The translations under genes and the position numbers were made by a program. Below the pieces are notes generated by a model that saw nothing but the letters and a program-made list of their open reading frames with translations, was not told the origin of the DNA and did not search any database. This document shows, in pieces, positions 32,017 to 42,504 of a DNA stretch of 64,000 bases (positions are counted from its first letter, which is position 1; each line of letters starts with the position of its first letter). The stretch is from Eutreptiella sp. 'Long Island Sound 2002'. Its lineage: Eukaryota; Euglenozoa; Euglenophyceae; Eutreptiales; Eutreptiaceae. Location: positions 25,101,000-25,164,999 of the forward strand of contig OZ038384.1 in NCBI GenBank assembly GCA_964036045.1, in the 5' to 3' direction.

Positions 32017-34230
32017 ATGTCCACACCATCAGTACAGATGTCTGCCAGGACCTCGCCAATTCGAAGTGTACAATTTCAGCTTGGCAACAGTGGGCCCACC
32101 TCAATGAGTGAGCCCAAGCTCAGAGCCGCATCTGGGTCTCAAGAAGATCCAGTACACAGAAGCGCGGAACAAGAAGCGCCCAGATTAACCACAGAGGCCT
32201 TAGCGGCCCGTGTTGACAGCCTTCAGCGTCCCCGCAGAAGAGTTGCTGCATCAATCTCCAGATCTGTATTCCCTGCTTCTTCTTCAACGGCTACCCCAGC
32301 TGGAGGACCTGAGGAAGAAGGCGAATTCAGAAGGAGAATCAACGAATATATTCTCCACGAGGAGTACTACAAGTCCGTCACAGGCGAAGATGGAGAGGAA
32401 CCACTAGACACCTTGGGATCCCCACAGTACACAGACATGGGTTCCTACCCTTACTCCGGCCCACCTACGGACCTGGCCGACACAGTGTCTCTACCCAGGC
32501 GACCTCGAGGGCCAGTATGGCATGCGGAGCTGCCAATCACTAGCAGGAGCCCTGAAGTGTGCCCCGCATATGTGAAAGCTTCCCATCTACCAGAGCCAAC
32601 TCATGGGGCCCTGGACCGTACGGCCGAATTACTGGCCAAATTACTGTCTGCGTCCGAAGACCCTGATGTGACAGCCCTTCATGAGGCTGTCAAAGCTAAA
32701 TTGGGTATCCCTGAACCCTTACCCCAGCCAGCGCTACTCTCAACTTCACCAGGATTGAGCACGTTGGCTGATGATCTCAAAAGATCAAGGGTGTCCAGGT
32801 TGCTACCCAAGGTCACTTGCCCCAACCCTTTTCATCCTCGCCCCAGGACAGTCCCTATTGGTGAACTACAGGACGTGCGGGTGACGGAGACTGAGAAAAG
32901 AGGGCTGTCAGCCCTGGCACCTCTTGCCGGCGTATCACCTTCTGGTCTAACTCCCGGGGTTGGGAAGACGGGCAGACCTATTGCCCAGGCGAACATCCAG
33001 CTGGAACTGCCGGAGTTGGACCCCAAAGATCTGCCCGAATGGGCAGAAGAATTCGCTGAGTTTCTTCTGCTGACTGGCCATACCCATGTGGATGTGGCCA
33101 CAAAATGCTCACTGCTGAAACACTCAGGCAAAAAGGGATTTTTGCAAAAACAGGTGAAACAGATTGTGAAAGCCTGTTCCACCTGGGCAGAGGTACTCCA
33201 GAGGTTGGAGAAAAGGTTCCCAGTCTATGAGACTGACCTCAGTGTGAGCACACAGATAGAGGAGCTACCTATGCTCCCTGAGTTTCCTTCCGCTGCGTGA
33301 ATCTCTGAATAGGTGTGCGATCTGGAGTATCTGTTTTCACCGATGAACGTGGGCTCCTACGGAACCACTGAGCCCCACCTGTGGCACATGAGTAAGATCC
33401 CCCAACGTACGGGGAATGTTTCCCGCTCTACCTCTGAGAGGAAGAGTCGGACCCACTCGTACGATGAACTGGTGGACCTTCTGATTGAGCTAGCTCTTGA
33501 GAGGGAGAATGATTCCCACATGGATAAATTTCTCAAGAAGCACTTGGGTCGAGGGGGTAACCCTACCCCCGAACGTGGCGAAGGGAAAGGGCCCAAAACT
33601 TTCACTAACCCCAACCAGGGAGGTGGTAAAGGAAGGGGTAACCTACGTGCCATGAATGAGGTCAAACCTGATGCAGGTACACCCCCTTTGTTCTACTGCA
33701 AACCTGTCAATGACAAGGGGGGGCCTTGTCATGCCCCTGACTGCGATCAACGCAGTAGCTGTATGCTGCAGATGAAACGACAGCAGCATACCAAGGATGG
33801 AAAACCTGTGACCCACCAGGATCACTTCAGGTGTACCATCACCTGTGGCTATTGTGGCAAACATCATCACTACGAAGACGAATGTCACATAAAGAAACGC
33901 GAGAGTAATAAACTCAAGCGTCAGGAGGCTGAACGCCAGAAGACCCAAACACCCACCAAAAGCCCTCAGAATGGGGATAAAGGTGGTAAAGGAGGTGGCA
34001 AGGGGGGTGGCAAAAATGGACCCCCTAACCTCCAGAGGCGCTCATCAGCGCCCGTTGCTACACCTCTCCCTGCTGCTACACCCCCCCCTGCCGCAGGTGA
34101 TCCCAAGAAGCGCCCACAGGGGGATAACGCTACCCCTGAGGCGAATAACTCCAAGGAGAGGCAATTGGCCTGGATGGCCAGGTCCCTCATAGCTGCAGGG
34201 GTGGATGTCAAGTTCTGTGATGAGGAGTAG
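32017..34230 (+). pseudogene. gag: gag (capsid-like region and CCHC nucleocapsid)
   Basis: ATG at 32,017, 72 bp after the LTR. The first frame (to TGA 33,298-33,300) has a proline/serine-rich N-terminus and a gag-like helical region (ELPELDPKDLPEWAEEFAEF, then FLLLTGHTHVDVATKCSLLK). The same frame continues after TGA and a nearby TAG with HSYDELVDLLIELALEREND, a GGGKGRG-type basic linker, and a zinc knuckle CGYCGKHHHYEDEC (C-X2-C-X4-H-X4-C) at about 33,844-33,885. It ends at TAG 34,228-34,230. The protease follows in the same frame, so that stop could be a readthrough site or simply decay. Confidence 0.8.
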
Positions 34231-34545
34231 GGGGGCGGCTCCGATGAGGAGGACTTGCTTTTCTGGATCCTCCTGAAAATCGGGAATCAAGTTTTTCGAG
34301 CGGTGCTTGACACCGGTGCAACACTTTCCATAGTGGCCTGGCGCCTGCTAAAGACTTTCAAGAAAACTAAGACCGTGGCCATAAGAGTAGGGGATGGGCG
34401 TACCATCCATTCTTTGGGGGGGGTCGATGTGACTATATGCCTGGGCGACAAAACCGTGACCCACAATGCAGAGTGTTGGACACCGACGCCTTTGACATCG
34501 TCATTGGTACAGACTTCCTACGAAGAAACCCCCAGGTAAAAATGC
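34231..34545 (+). pseudogene. Retropepsin-like protease
   Basis: AVLDTGATLSIVAWRLL carries the aspartic protease D-T-G-A motif. A flap-like GRTIHSLGG and a C-terminal DIVIGTDFLRRNPQ (normally I-L-G-x-D) follow. A frameshift near 34,460 separates the two halves. This is an in-line continuation from gag and would process Gag-Pol. Confidence 0.75.
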
Positions 34546-35192
34546 TGTCTCTCCAGCGCCCCCATTCTTTGCACTGCGACTTCGGCAGTGGGCTGTTCTC
34601 CGTACTTTTGGAGCTGTCAGGACGAGAAGAGTCTGGGCTGCGCTACGCATCCAAGACTAACTATTGTACTGAAAACTACCAATTGGCCCGTCACGTTCTT
34701 GAAAATGGACTGGCGGCCCTTCAGGTAAACCTGGCTGAGATCCAGGTGGAAATGTTTGCGAGCCAACAACAGCACATCATGCAGTTGTACTGCTCAAAAC
34801 AATTGAACAATGCTTTCCTTTTCTTCTGGAACGCAATGGGCCTAGCGTATGCTAACCCCCCCTTCTCCGTGCTCGCGAAGGTTCTAACCAAAATTGCTTT
34901 TGAGGGAGGAAGGGTTGTCATGTGCACCCCTGACTGCGGCTGCTCTGGTGAACATGCTTACTGGCGCCGTATGCTAGATCGAATGACCGTGGGAAGAGTG
35001 CACCTCCCCGACGGCCCCATCTATGTGTCTGAGGATTCAGACACAGCTATGCAGGCCCCTGAGTGGGCCAGTTTCCTGTCCATCGTTGATGGATCCCTCA
35101 ATCCTGTACCCCTGTGTGACCTAGACCAGGTGCTACTGAAAGAGGTCATGGCCAAAAATCGTGGCCTGACCCTTTCTGATCGCAAAAATTGA
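34546..35192 (+). pseudogene. Extra domain between protease and RT (Dam-methylase/DIRS-like)
   Basis: After the protease the polyprotein includes VEMFASQQQHIMQLYCSKQL, then FFWNAMGLAYANPPFSVLAK and VVMCTPDCGCSGEHAYWRRM. The sequence of FAS, W, NPPF, a Val/Met-rich strand ending TPDC and a W follows the pattern of N6-adenine methyltransferase-like (phage Dam) domains and the related segment found in DIRS-type retroelements. NPPF would be the catalytic motif IV. Such a domain is not usual at this position in chromoviruses. A TGA at 35,190-35,192 interrupts the frame, which then continues. The activity is inferred, not shown. Confidence 0.5.
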
Positions 35193-36870
35193 TCTCCTGA
35201 GCACCTATCTGCCACACTTACAGGGTGTGAGTCTCCCGATGGCTATCTGGATCCTGCAGCTGTAAAGGAGGATGCCGACGACCAACTGTCTGAGATCGCC
35301 AGCACTATTCCTTCTGTTGATCCCAGCTGTGTTGACCTAAAACACAGTGCCTTCCTAGCCCAGCTGTTGCTGGAGGAGGTAGACCTAGAGTCAACCTCTG
35401 AGCCAGCTTCCCCTGTTGGGAAGCCAGTGCTACACATGCAGCCTATGCACACAGGTGAACCCGTGGCCCGGATTGCTGATGCCCTGGCGCGGCCTGCTTC
35501 TAATAATATGCCATTGTCTGAGCATGACACTCAGGAACTCCGGCGGCTGCTGTACCTGAAGGCCAAAGGTATTGAGCGCCAAGAGCGGCTGCAATACCTC
35601 AGACAGACCTGGAAATCCTCGATCTGGTCTGAGGAGGACGATGATTCCTATACGCTGCCTGATCCTGAGATACCGCTAGTGTATTCTCTGCACTATGGGC
35701 AGCAATGTTCCCCTGAGTGGGACGATGGTTCTGTGCCTGCCGAAACTGCTGATCGGCAGGAAAAGAAAGAACATGGAAAGAGCAACCTCCATGCTGAGGA
35801 GGATTTCCTGCAGAAACCTGAGAGTCTTAACCTTAACCCCCGACTGAAGAACCCGCTGATAACCTATGAGGAGGTATTCGGCGCCATGCCGCCCCCCCTC
35901 TCTTGTCAAAAACTGGTCCAGATGGACCTGAAACTGAAGACTGAATTTGAAAAGACGCTAGTGAGGCGTCGTCCCTATTCCGCTTCACAGGAACAGGTTG
36001 AAGAAATCCAGCGCCAGATCCAGGAATGTATTAATGCTGGCCTCGTTGAAGAATATAAGAAGGGGCACTACCCCCATCACTGCAGTCCCTGTTTCCTGGT
36101 TGCCAAACCAGGGTCCACTGCCCTACGACCGGTTGTTGGCTATGGTGAGGTCAACAAAAAACCCAGAACCACTCAGGGAGTATTCCTAACATGGAAAATA
36201 CCCTGGAGCGTATTGCCAAATGCAGGTACAAGACCAAAATGGACAGACGCTCTGGTTTCTGGCAGGTGGACCTAACAGCCGCAGCTCAGGAGCTGCTGGC
36301 TTCTATAACCCCTAAGGGCCGTGTCCTTAAGTGGAAGCTTATGCCTTTCGGGGTGGCTAATGCCCCAGCGCTCTTCCAGGAGCTAATGAACAAAATTTTG
36401 TACATACTGAGGCGCAGGCCTTCAGTACAGGAGTTGATTTCTTGGGGTGCAGAAATGGAGGCCCACATCGACGACGTGAGTTTGGGTACTAATACCCAAG
36501 AGGACCATGTGCTTCTCCTCCGTGAATTTTTCATTGTTCCTCAAGAGAACCATCTCCGAATCAAACTCCAAAAATGTGAGTTTATGAAAGAGGAGATGGA
36601 ATATTTGGGTTTCGCCGTGGGGTATGGTTGGTGGAAACCAGCCGCGTCCAAGATGCAGCCCCTACAGGACATGCAGATTCGCGATGACCCTAAGAAGGGT
36701 CTACACGACGTGAGCAGTTTTGTGGGTGCCTGTAATTTCTATCGGCGTCACATCCACAGGTTTACTTACTCCTCTGCCCCCCTCACTGACCCAATCAAGA
36801 AAACTACTCCCTGGAGGTGGACCGCCAGAGAGGAAGAGTGTTTCCAGGAGTTGAAGAAGAAGATTGCCTC
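35193..36870 (+). pseudogene. Reverse transcriptase
   Basis: After an acidic linker, the RT starts near 35,900 (LVQMDLKLKTEFEKTLVRRR; PHHCSPCFLVAKPGSTALRP). A frameshift near 36,160 precedes RRSGFWQVDL (the catalytic-Asp strand, here KMDRRSGFWQVDL), LMPFGVANAPALFQELMN and EAHIDDVSLG, the Y-x-D-D box with His in place of Tyr. EYLGFAVGYGWW and SFVGACNFYRRHIHRF form the thumb/connection. The order and motifs are those of Ty3/Gypsy RTs. The frame breaks prevent function. Confidence 0.85.
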
Positions 36871-37600
36871 CTCCAACTGCCTGGGAGTACCCCGCCCTAA
36901 GGGCGATATAGTCCTGATCACTGATACCAGTGATGTAGGGGGGGGGTGGTACAATCTACAAATGGCAGGAGCTTAACCCCGCTGAACTAACCCACTGCCA
37001 TTATCGTACTAGTGGACTGAACCGTGATGGTTCGTTGAAACATGACTTTCCTACCAGTGAGTGGCGACTGGTTCCACTGGGAGACTGGAATTGGAAATGG
37101 AACCAAGCGCGTTCCAATTACAGCACCTATGACCAGGAACTCCTGGCCGGTATGTTGGTGCTTTCGTCACAATCCCGACTCCTGGGATCCAACCCTATTG
37201 TCTGGCTGTGTGACCAGGAACCTGTGAAGTCTTTTCAGAAGGGCCCACCACCAGAGAAAGCAAGGCTAAAGCGGTGGTGGACTTACCTGAGCCAGTTCAG
37301 GCTGACAGTTCATCATATCCCCGGAATAAAGAATGAACTGTCTGACTATATATCGCGCAATAACTTCGATGCGCTTATAGGTGAGAGCTCTGAGGCGCTC
37401 GCCATGGAGGCTTTCCAGCGTATGGATGTCCAGGTTGACCTGTCCATGCGCACTGCTGGAATCCTGGAGGGTTGGAGTCTAACCGACTGTCAGTCAGAGT
37501 ATAGAGAAATTCTCCAAACCCTCAGCATTGGTCTCGAACCCCGTGTCATTGACGGGCACCAGTGGTATAAAAACAATCAGTACCTCGTCTACGAGGACCG
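36871..37600 (+). pseudogene. RNase H
   Basis: DIVLITDTSDVGGG carries the first acidic residue, YDQELLAGMLVLSS the Glu, WLCDQEPVKSF the next Asp and HHIPGIKNELSDYISRN the last. A run of nine Gs near 36,940 shifts the frame by one between GDIVLITD and the following strand, so the reading continues in a second frame from about 36,960. Confidence 0.8.
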
Positions 37601-38770
37601 AATTGTGGTATCTGAGGCACGACTGGATGGGTGCCTACAGTGGTCCCATCTCAGTTCTGGTCACAGTGGCGCTCATCGCTCAGTGGACTTCTTCCGTGAG
37701 TGTTTCTACTTTAGTCTAACCCCGACTGAAACTGAGGTCGCGTATGCAGACCATTGTGGATGCTTGTGGCTGTCATGCCAGCAAGCAGAGCGACAGTAGG
37801 GATAGGGGCCTGATCTCCAGCTTACCCATACCCTATTGTGCTAACTCTCTTCTCTACGTGGATTTCATCCACGGCCTACCACGCTTCGGCGGCTATGATA
37901 GTTGCCTAGTGGTCACCTGTGGCCTATCTCTCTTCACCTGTGTGATCCCTTGCAATAAGAAAATCACAGGTGAGCAGACTGTGAAACTGTTGGTCGAACA
38001 ATGGTTTGGACCCTATGGGGCACCTAAGCGGGTGCACTCTGATGAGGATGTACGCATCTGCAGTGACACTGGATAGTACAAACGAGTGCTAATTGCCCTC
38101 AACGTGGATGTAACCACAGGTGTGCCCTCTACCCACATATCTAACCCTCTCTGTGAGAGACAGAACCGTGTGGTGGAGCAAAACTTAAGAATCCTGATGA
38201 AACAGGAGCGTACCAAGGACTGGGTACGCCTAGTGCCCTGGGCAGTGCTGACCATGAACTCACAGCGGAGCTCTTCTATGGGTTTCACCCCCCACCAACT
38301 GTTCCATGGAGGACGACCTGCTTGGTTCTTCAAAACCCCCCTTCCTGAGGACTTCAAGAGCCCTGTGGGAGATTGGCTGGAACACAAGCAATCTCTGGCT
38401 AACCAGGCTGGGACCAACCTGAAACACATCCGTGACCGTGGACTGAGCCGACGGAACCGCCTACGGCGACCTGCCAGCTTCAGGGTTGGTGACCTTGTTT
38501 TGATTCACCATTCACGCCTACCCTCCTGGCCACGTAACTGCCTACAGGACCCTTATTTTGGACCCTATCGTATCATCAGGATAGATGGATCCAGGATGCA
38601 AGTCAGGTGCAGTCCGTGTCTAGGTGGTGAGCTGCTGTGTGCAGCTAAACAGTTGAGGCACTATCACTCCCCTGACGATTTGTCTTGGGATGAGTGGCTC
38701 CTCAGCGACAGTGAGGTCGAGGGTATAGACCTAGAGAACGCTGCCAGTCCAGAGGAGGCAGCGAACTCGA
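37601..38770 (+). pseudogene. Integrase (zinc-binding, DDE core, GPY/F)
   Basis: Zinc region: HLSSGHSGAHRSVDFF and ACGCHASKQSD. DDE core: LYVDFIHGLPRFGGYDSCLV (D), VHSDEDVRI (D) and NPLCERQNRVVEQ (E). C-terminal DPYFGPYRIIRIDG is the GPY/F module. A frameshift near 37,745 and a TAG at 38,074-38,076 (Trp in the sister copy at 14.3 kb, so TGG to TAG) inactivate it. Confidence 0.85.
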
Positions 38771-39031
38771 AGAGATGACTGCCGATGAGATGGCAGTCGA
38801 TGGTTACTACGTGGTTGCAGGTATTGCTCGCCACGAGTATAAACAGGGCTGGAAATTTCTAATCCTGTAGGATAGCTATGGGTTATCTGAGGCGACCTGG
38901 GAACCTATCTCAGCCTTCATGCAACCAGATGGGAGTATCAACCCCATCTTCCGCACCTACCTCGTTGAGAACAACGAGGGGCAGCTCCTAACCCGTGCTG
39001 AGACTATGTCCCAGCGTGAAAAGCGAAACTA
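38760..39031 (+). pseudogene. Chromodomain at the integrase C-terminus
   Basis: After a frameshift near 38,770 the frame reads MTADEMAVDGYYVVAGIARH, EYKQGWKFLIL, stop, DSYGLSEATWEPISAF. This matches the sister chromodomain at 15,020-15,160 (LWEGFGDEEATWEPF), with its Trp changed to TAG at 38,868-38,870. Chromodomains direct integration toward modified chromatin in chromoviruses. Confidence 0.75.
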
Positions 39032-39664
39032 ATTTCCCTGTGTCAGTCTACTGACTGTGTTCTAACCTCACAGGTGCAGTGACCACTCTTGTGCAGACGT
39101 GCCTGTGTATGGGTGTAAGAGCAGTTGTCACAGTTGCCCCGCATTGCATCGCAGGACAGGACCGTTAGCCCCCCGTGACAACCACTCCCTGGCGGAAAGC
39201 CATTGGCTTTTCACAGACTACTGCTTACTGAGCGCTGCACTGACCCTGTCTGTGCCCTGCAGACCCATGCCTATGGTTTCCAGCGTGGACCAGGTGGCCG
39301 CTTATCAGGTTTGCAGCCATCCAGCGAGTGTATGCCTTGTTGACCATGTGTTGCATGGGGACTGCCCTGATGTAGGGACCTTGGGGAGCCAACGAAGAAC
39401 GGTGGCATACTACACCAGGGGGGAATGACAAGCAAGGTGTTATGAGGCAAGGTGTGTCTTCCCTCCTTGGGGACAAGCGAGCCCACAGTTAGGACCTCTG
39501 ACTAATCCAGACCCATCGGGTTCTACCATTCCTTACAGGGTTTACCATACCCCTATGTGTGCTACGTATGTCTGTGTGTGTCTCACTTCTCTCCCCAGCG
39601 TGGCTCCCGGAGACCGGGCTTCGCTGACGTCGGACCGAAGGTCCTAATCAGGTACTATTACCAC
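39032..39664. other. 3' non-coding region of the chromovirus, nothing recognised
   Basis: No coding frame or repeat partner recognised between the pol end and the start of the type-1 repeat. Confidence 0.5.
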
Positions 39665-39785
39665 TCCTATGGCGCCCAATTTCTGTGCTGGCGCCTATCC
39701 TTGGGGGAAGACGGCAAAAGCCCTACCTACTAGAGTGGAGGGGTGGCCAAGTGTGCTAAGGGCATACAAAACGCCCAATGATGCT

Positions 39786-39802
39786 AAAGGCCAAAAGCTA
39801 AC
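39786..39802 (+). repeat. 17-bp target-site duplication, left
   Basis: AAAGGCCAAAAGCTAAC, identical to 41,830-41,846. Confidence 0.9.
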
Positions 39803-41829
39803 TTAGCTAATTTCAATGGGTGCATTAATTTCCGAGGCAACTGCCCCAGAAATCGCGACCATTTCCGCAGCCCTTAATCTCGTCCCACAGGAATGGAGAA
39901 TTGACGTTCTTTTATTTATCAACAAGCTCATAGCGAAACACACCGCACATACCAGAGTCTGTCGTTACCAGAACAACTGCCGCTTTCAAAAACACTGCTG
40001 GTACAAACACCAAGCACCAAACACTCACAACCCATATGCGCCGTCACGTCGCTTTTCTCTAAGGAACAATGTTCAGCGCAACAGCGAATTCACGCTTCAA
40101 GGCAACAGCGACACCAAAACCACAGCGCATGATTTATCCCAGACAGGTACTCTCTTCCCTTCAGCGAGCACAGGGCCTGGACCAAGTATATATCGTTCCC
40201 ACTATTCAACACCACCACCCTCCGCAGCGCCCCAAGTCAAGAAAACAAGCCGCGCAAGCTCGCCAGAGAACAGCTCAAGATCACAATCCAATCTGATCAC
40301 TGAAGCAAATGACGACGACCAGGTCATCTGCACTTCACCTACTCAAAAACCGGCTTCCGAAATATTCGCTTCGCAAGAAAACAGCACGTCAAGTGTAACA
40401 AGCTGTTCGTCTGGCAAATCTGGAAACTGGACTTCAGTTAACAATCAACGCCATCGCCTTTCGCTTCGAGCCAGCCGTCCAAGCGTCCAAGGAGAACCGA
40501 ACTCTACTTGCAAAGACTGCTGCAAGAGTTTCGCACTGACAGAGGCAACAAAGAACTGGTATCTTACCCGTGACCTTCACGTACCACTTCGCTGCGAGGA
40601 CTGCAGACTCAAACGCAAACAGGCAGCCGCTCAAAAGGACAAAAAATCAACACCGGCAAAAATCATTCTCTATCAGTCCATCCCGCCAACAGGGAAAAAA
40701 TGGGCCACAGGCCCTACTGCCCTCGCCCACCGTGCAATCTCAAACATCACCAAGTCGGCCGTTGATCCTCACAACCGTGACCAAGAGACATCTACCTCGC
40801 ACCGCACAGAAACAAGCACCACGGATGCGCCAGATATGGAAGACGACCTCCAATCACAACGCTCAGGCTCTATTGGCAGCAATACACCTAAAACCGAAGC
40901 TGATGACCTAGAAAAAGGGGAAACCTCCTCATCCAGGTCTACCGCCAAGGTCTCTACCCCAAGGTCTACCTCAAGGTCGGCGTCATTTGATGAGCACGAG
41001 TCACAGGTCCAAGATGAAACAACGAGCAATTCTTCCGCCCCTCCTTCATTGCAAGAGGACTCCAGCGACACCACCGAGTGCGACACGCCTTCAATTCACG
41101 ATTGGCACTTCAAAGACCCTCGCCTCCGTCAAAAACTTCAAACTACATTGAGCAGCCCCCATAAAGCTACTCTTTTAAGTGCTTTCGAATATACCAATGA
41201 TCAGATGAAAGAAACCATCCCGTATTCAGTCAGACATGCAGACCTACTACTTCCAAGATTCAAGTTCACTTTGGCAAAGTAAAGACTCACCAACTTCACT
41301 GTTTTTGGTCCAGTGCTTCGCTTGCTGCAGGGTTTAGAGGTCAGAATTTTTGTACGCCATTTTTCCTTTTATTTTCTTTCTTTCTAGACAGCCATGAGCA
41401 TCCAATTCCAATCAATCAAGCAGTCTGCATCACTGGAACACACAGCAATCACCTCAAAAAGCACTGAAACATCTTCAGTGAGACCATAAACCCACATTCT
41501 TTACACAACTTACATGGACACAATCATTTTCACTCCCGAGCAGCAGGTTTGCTTCTGACTGAGATTTCGGGTCCCTGCAGCCAGCCACCATGTGGCCTCC
41601 TAGAACTTTTGCAAGCCTCTGGTGCCATCAGGGCAGTGCATTGCACCTTCGACTTTTCAGGGCAGGATTTCAGATACTCAGTCTCTTCATCCTGCACTTC
41701 AGTGTTCATTTACTCTGTAAATTAGGGAAATGGCGGATTTCCATGGGAGACCCCTATCTCACTGCCACCCACCCAGCACTGAACTCAGTTTGTTGCTACA
41801 CTTTGGGCGGGAATCCGCCATGCCCAAAA
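39803..41829 (+). mobile_element. ORF1-only LINE-like (half-LINE) or processed insertion
   Basis: A 2,027-bp segment flanked by a perfect 17-bp duplication. Its right end runs into an A-rich stretch (CCCAAAAAAAGG). The sister type-1 repeat at 15,585-15,603 shows the uninterrupted site. Long variable target duplications and an A-rich 3' end are signs of LINE-machinery insertion. The segment holds one intact ORF and ~550 bp of 3' sequence with an ATGGCGGATTTCC / GGGAATCCGCCAT inverted pair near the end, but no reverse transcriptase. It may be a LINE lacking ORF2 or a retrocopy of a cellular mRNA. Confidence 0.75.
39816..41282 (+). CDS. 488-aa protein with CCCH finger and C2C2 zinc ribbon
   Basis: Intact ATG-to-TAA frame, among the few undamaged genes in the window. 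Residues 49-65 (CRYQNNCRFQKHCWYKH) form a C-X5-C-X5-C-X3-H zinc finger of the CCCH RNA-binding type. Residues 232-263 (C-X2-C-X24-C-X2-C, ending RCEDCRLKRKQAA) resemble the small zf-trcl-type zinc ribbon. Between and after these the protein is Ser/Thr-rich and probably disordered. A C-terminal block (HDWHFKDPRLRQKLQTTL) may be folded. It starts only 13 bp inside the insertion. An RNA-binding, ORF1-like role is likely by analogy; a host origin is the alternative. Confidence 0.75.
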   Translation: MGALISEATAPEIATISAALNLVPQEWRIDVLLFINKLIAKHTAHTRVCRYQNNCRFQKHCWYKHQAPNTHNPYAPSRRFSLRNNVQRNSEFTLQGNSDTKTTAHDLSQTGTLFPSASTGPGPSIYRSHYSTPPPSAAPQVKKTSRASSPENSSRSQSNLITEANDDDQVICTSPTQKPASEIFASQENSTSSVTSCSSGKSGNWTSVNNQRHRLSLRASRPSVQGEPNSTCKDCCKSFALTEATKNWYLTRDLHVPLRCEDCRLKRKQAAAQKDKKSTPAKIILYQSIPPTGKKWATGPTALAHRAISNITKSAVDPHNRDQETSTSHRTETSTTDAPDMEDDLQSQRSGSIGSNTPKTEADDLEKGETSSSRSTAKVSTPRSTSRSASFDEHESQVQDETTSNSSAPPSLQEDSSDTTECDTPSIHDWHFKDPRLRQKLQTTLSSPHKATLLSAFEYTNDQMKETIPYSVRHADLLLPRFKFTLAK

Positions 41830-41846
41830 AAAGGCCAAAAGCTAAC
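41830..41846 (+). repeat. 17-bp target-site duplication, right
   Basis: AAAGGCCAAAAGCTAAC, identical to 39,786-39,802. Confidence 0.9.
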
Positions 41847-42504
41847 GCACTTCCCTGCCCACGAGGAAAAGCACGCGGGACAGGAGACACAACTACACTA
41901 CACTCACCAACGCCAGCACCGGCCTTCAAAGGCAGGGTGAGCACTCATCACTTGCACTCAACTCCTTCCAGGCCTGCTGACCCTAACACCTACACACGCT
42001 ACTTGGTGTTGCTGTCAATGAGGTCTCGGGTCCTATTGACCCCCCTGTGAAAGAGCAAGAGAACACAGCGCTACTAAGCGGCTGTGGCCTAACAGGGACG
42101 CCACTACGCGTTTCCCTGTCAGGGCTTGGAGGGAAGGATTGCTCAGTATGCGTTCACAGCGTGTATGTCGATGAAGTCGGACTGCACTCGCCACTCTTGG
42201 CTGAGGTGCAGTTTGTTGTTTGTGTGATATGCGCAGCATATTTTAGCGCTGCTCAAAGGGACTGCACCAATCACCCTACCTGCCCACCTGTAAAGCAAAG
42301 GCAAATGAAGGGATGTTTGCGGCCGAGGAACCAAGCCACACTCCAAGTATTTTGCGCTTCTCAGTGTGACCTATACTACGCTGTCCTGAAACACCCCTGT
42401 CAAGCAAGCAAGCGGTAAGAGACTCCTCAGGTTCTCTTAAAGAACGTACCGAGGAGCCCCTGGGTAACCTAAACAAGGTTTACCGTGCGTACTCCGCGTG
42501 GCCT

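Larger units (their letters stand above)
39665..42504 (+). repeat. Type-1 3' repeat, sense copy split by an insertion
   Basis: Starts GGCGCCCAATTTCTGTGCTGGC, as at 15,449. It is interrupted at 39,803-41,829 by the LINE-like insertion and resumes (GCACTTCCCTGCCCACGAGG) to the GTGGCCTACCC end near 42,500. It includes the CAGGGACGCCACTACGCG...GGGCTTGGAGGGAAGGA core. Because a second repeat pair forms the true ends of this element, type-1 here is internal. Confidence 0.65.

Noticed and set aside
39816-41282. The 488-aa ORF as part of the chromovirus
   Set aside because: It lies inside a segment bounded by a 17-bp duplication and is missing from the sister copy, so it is a later insertion.
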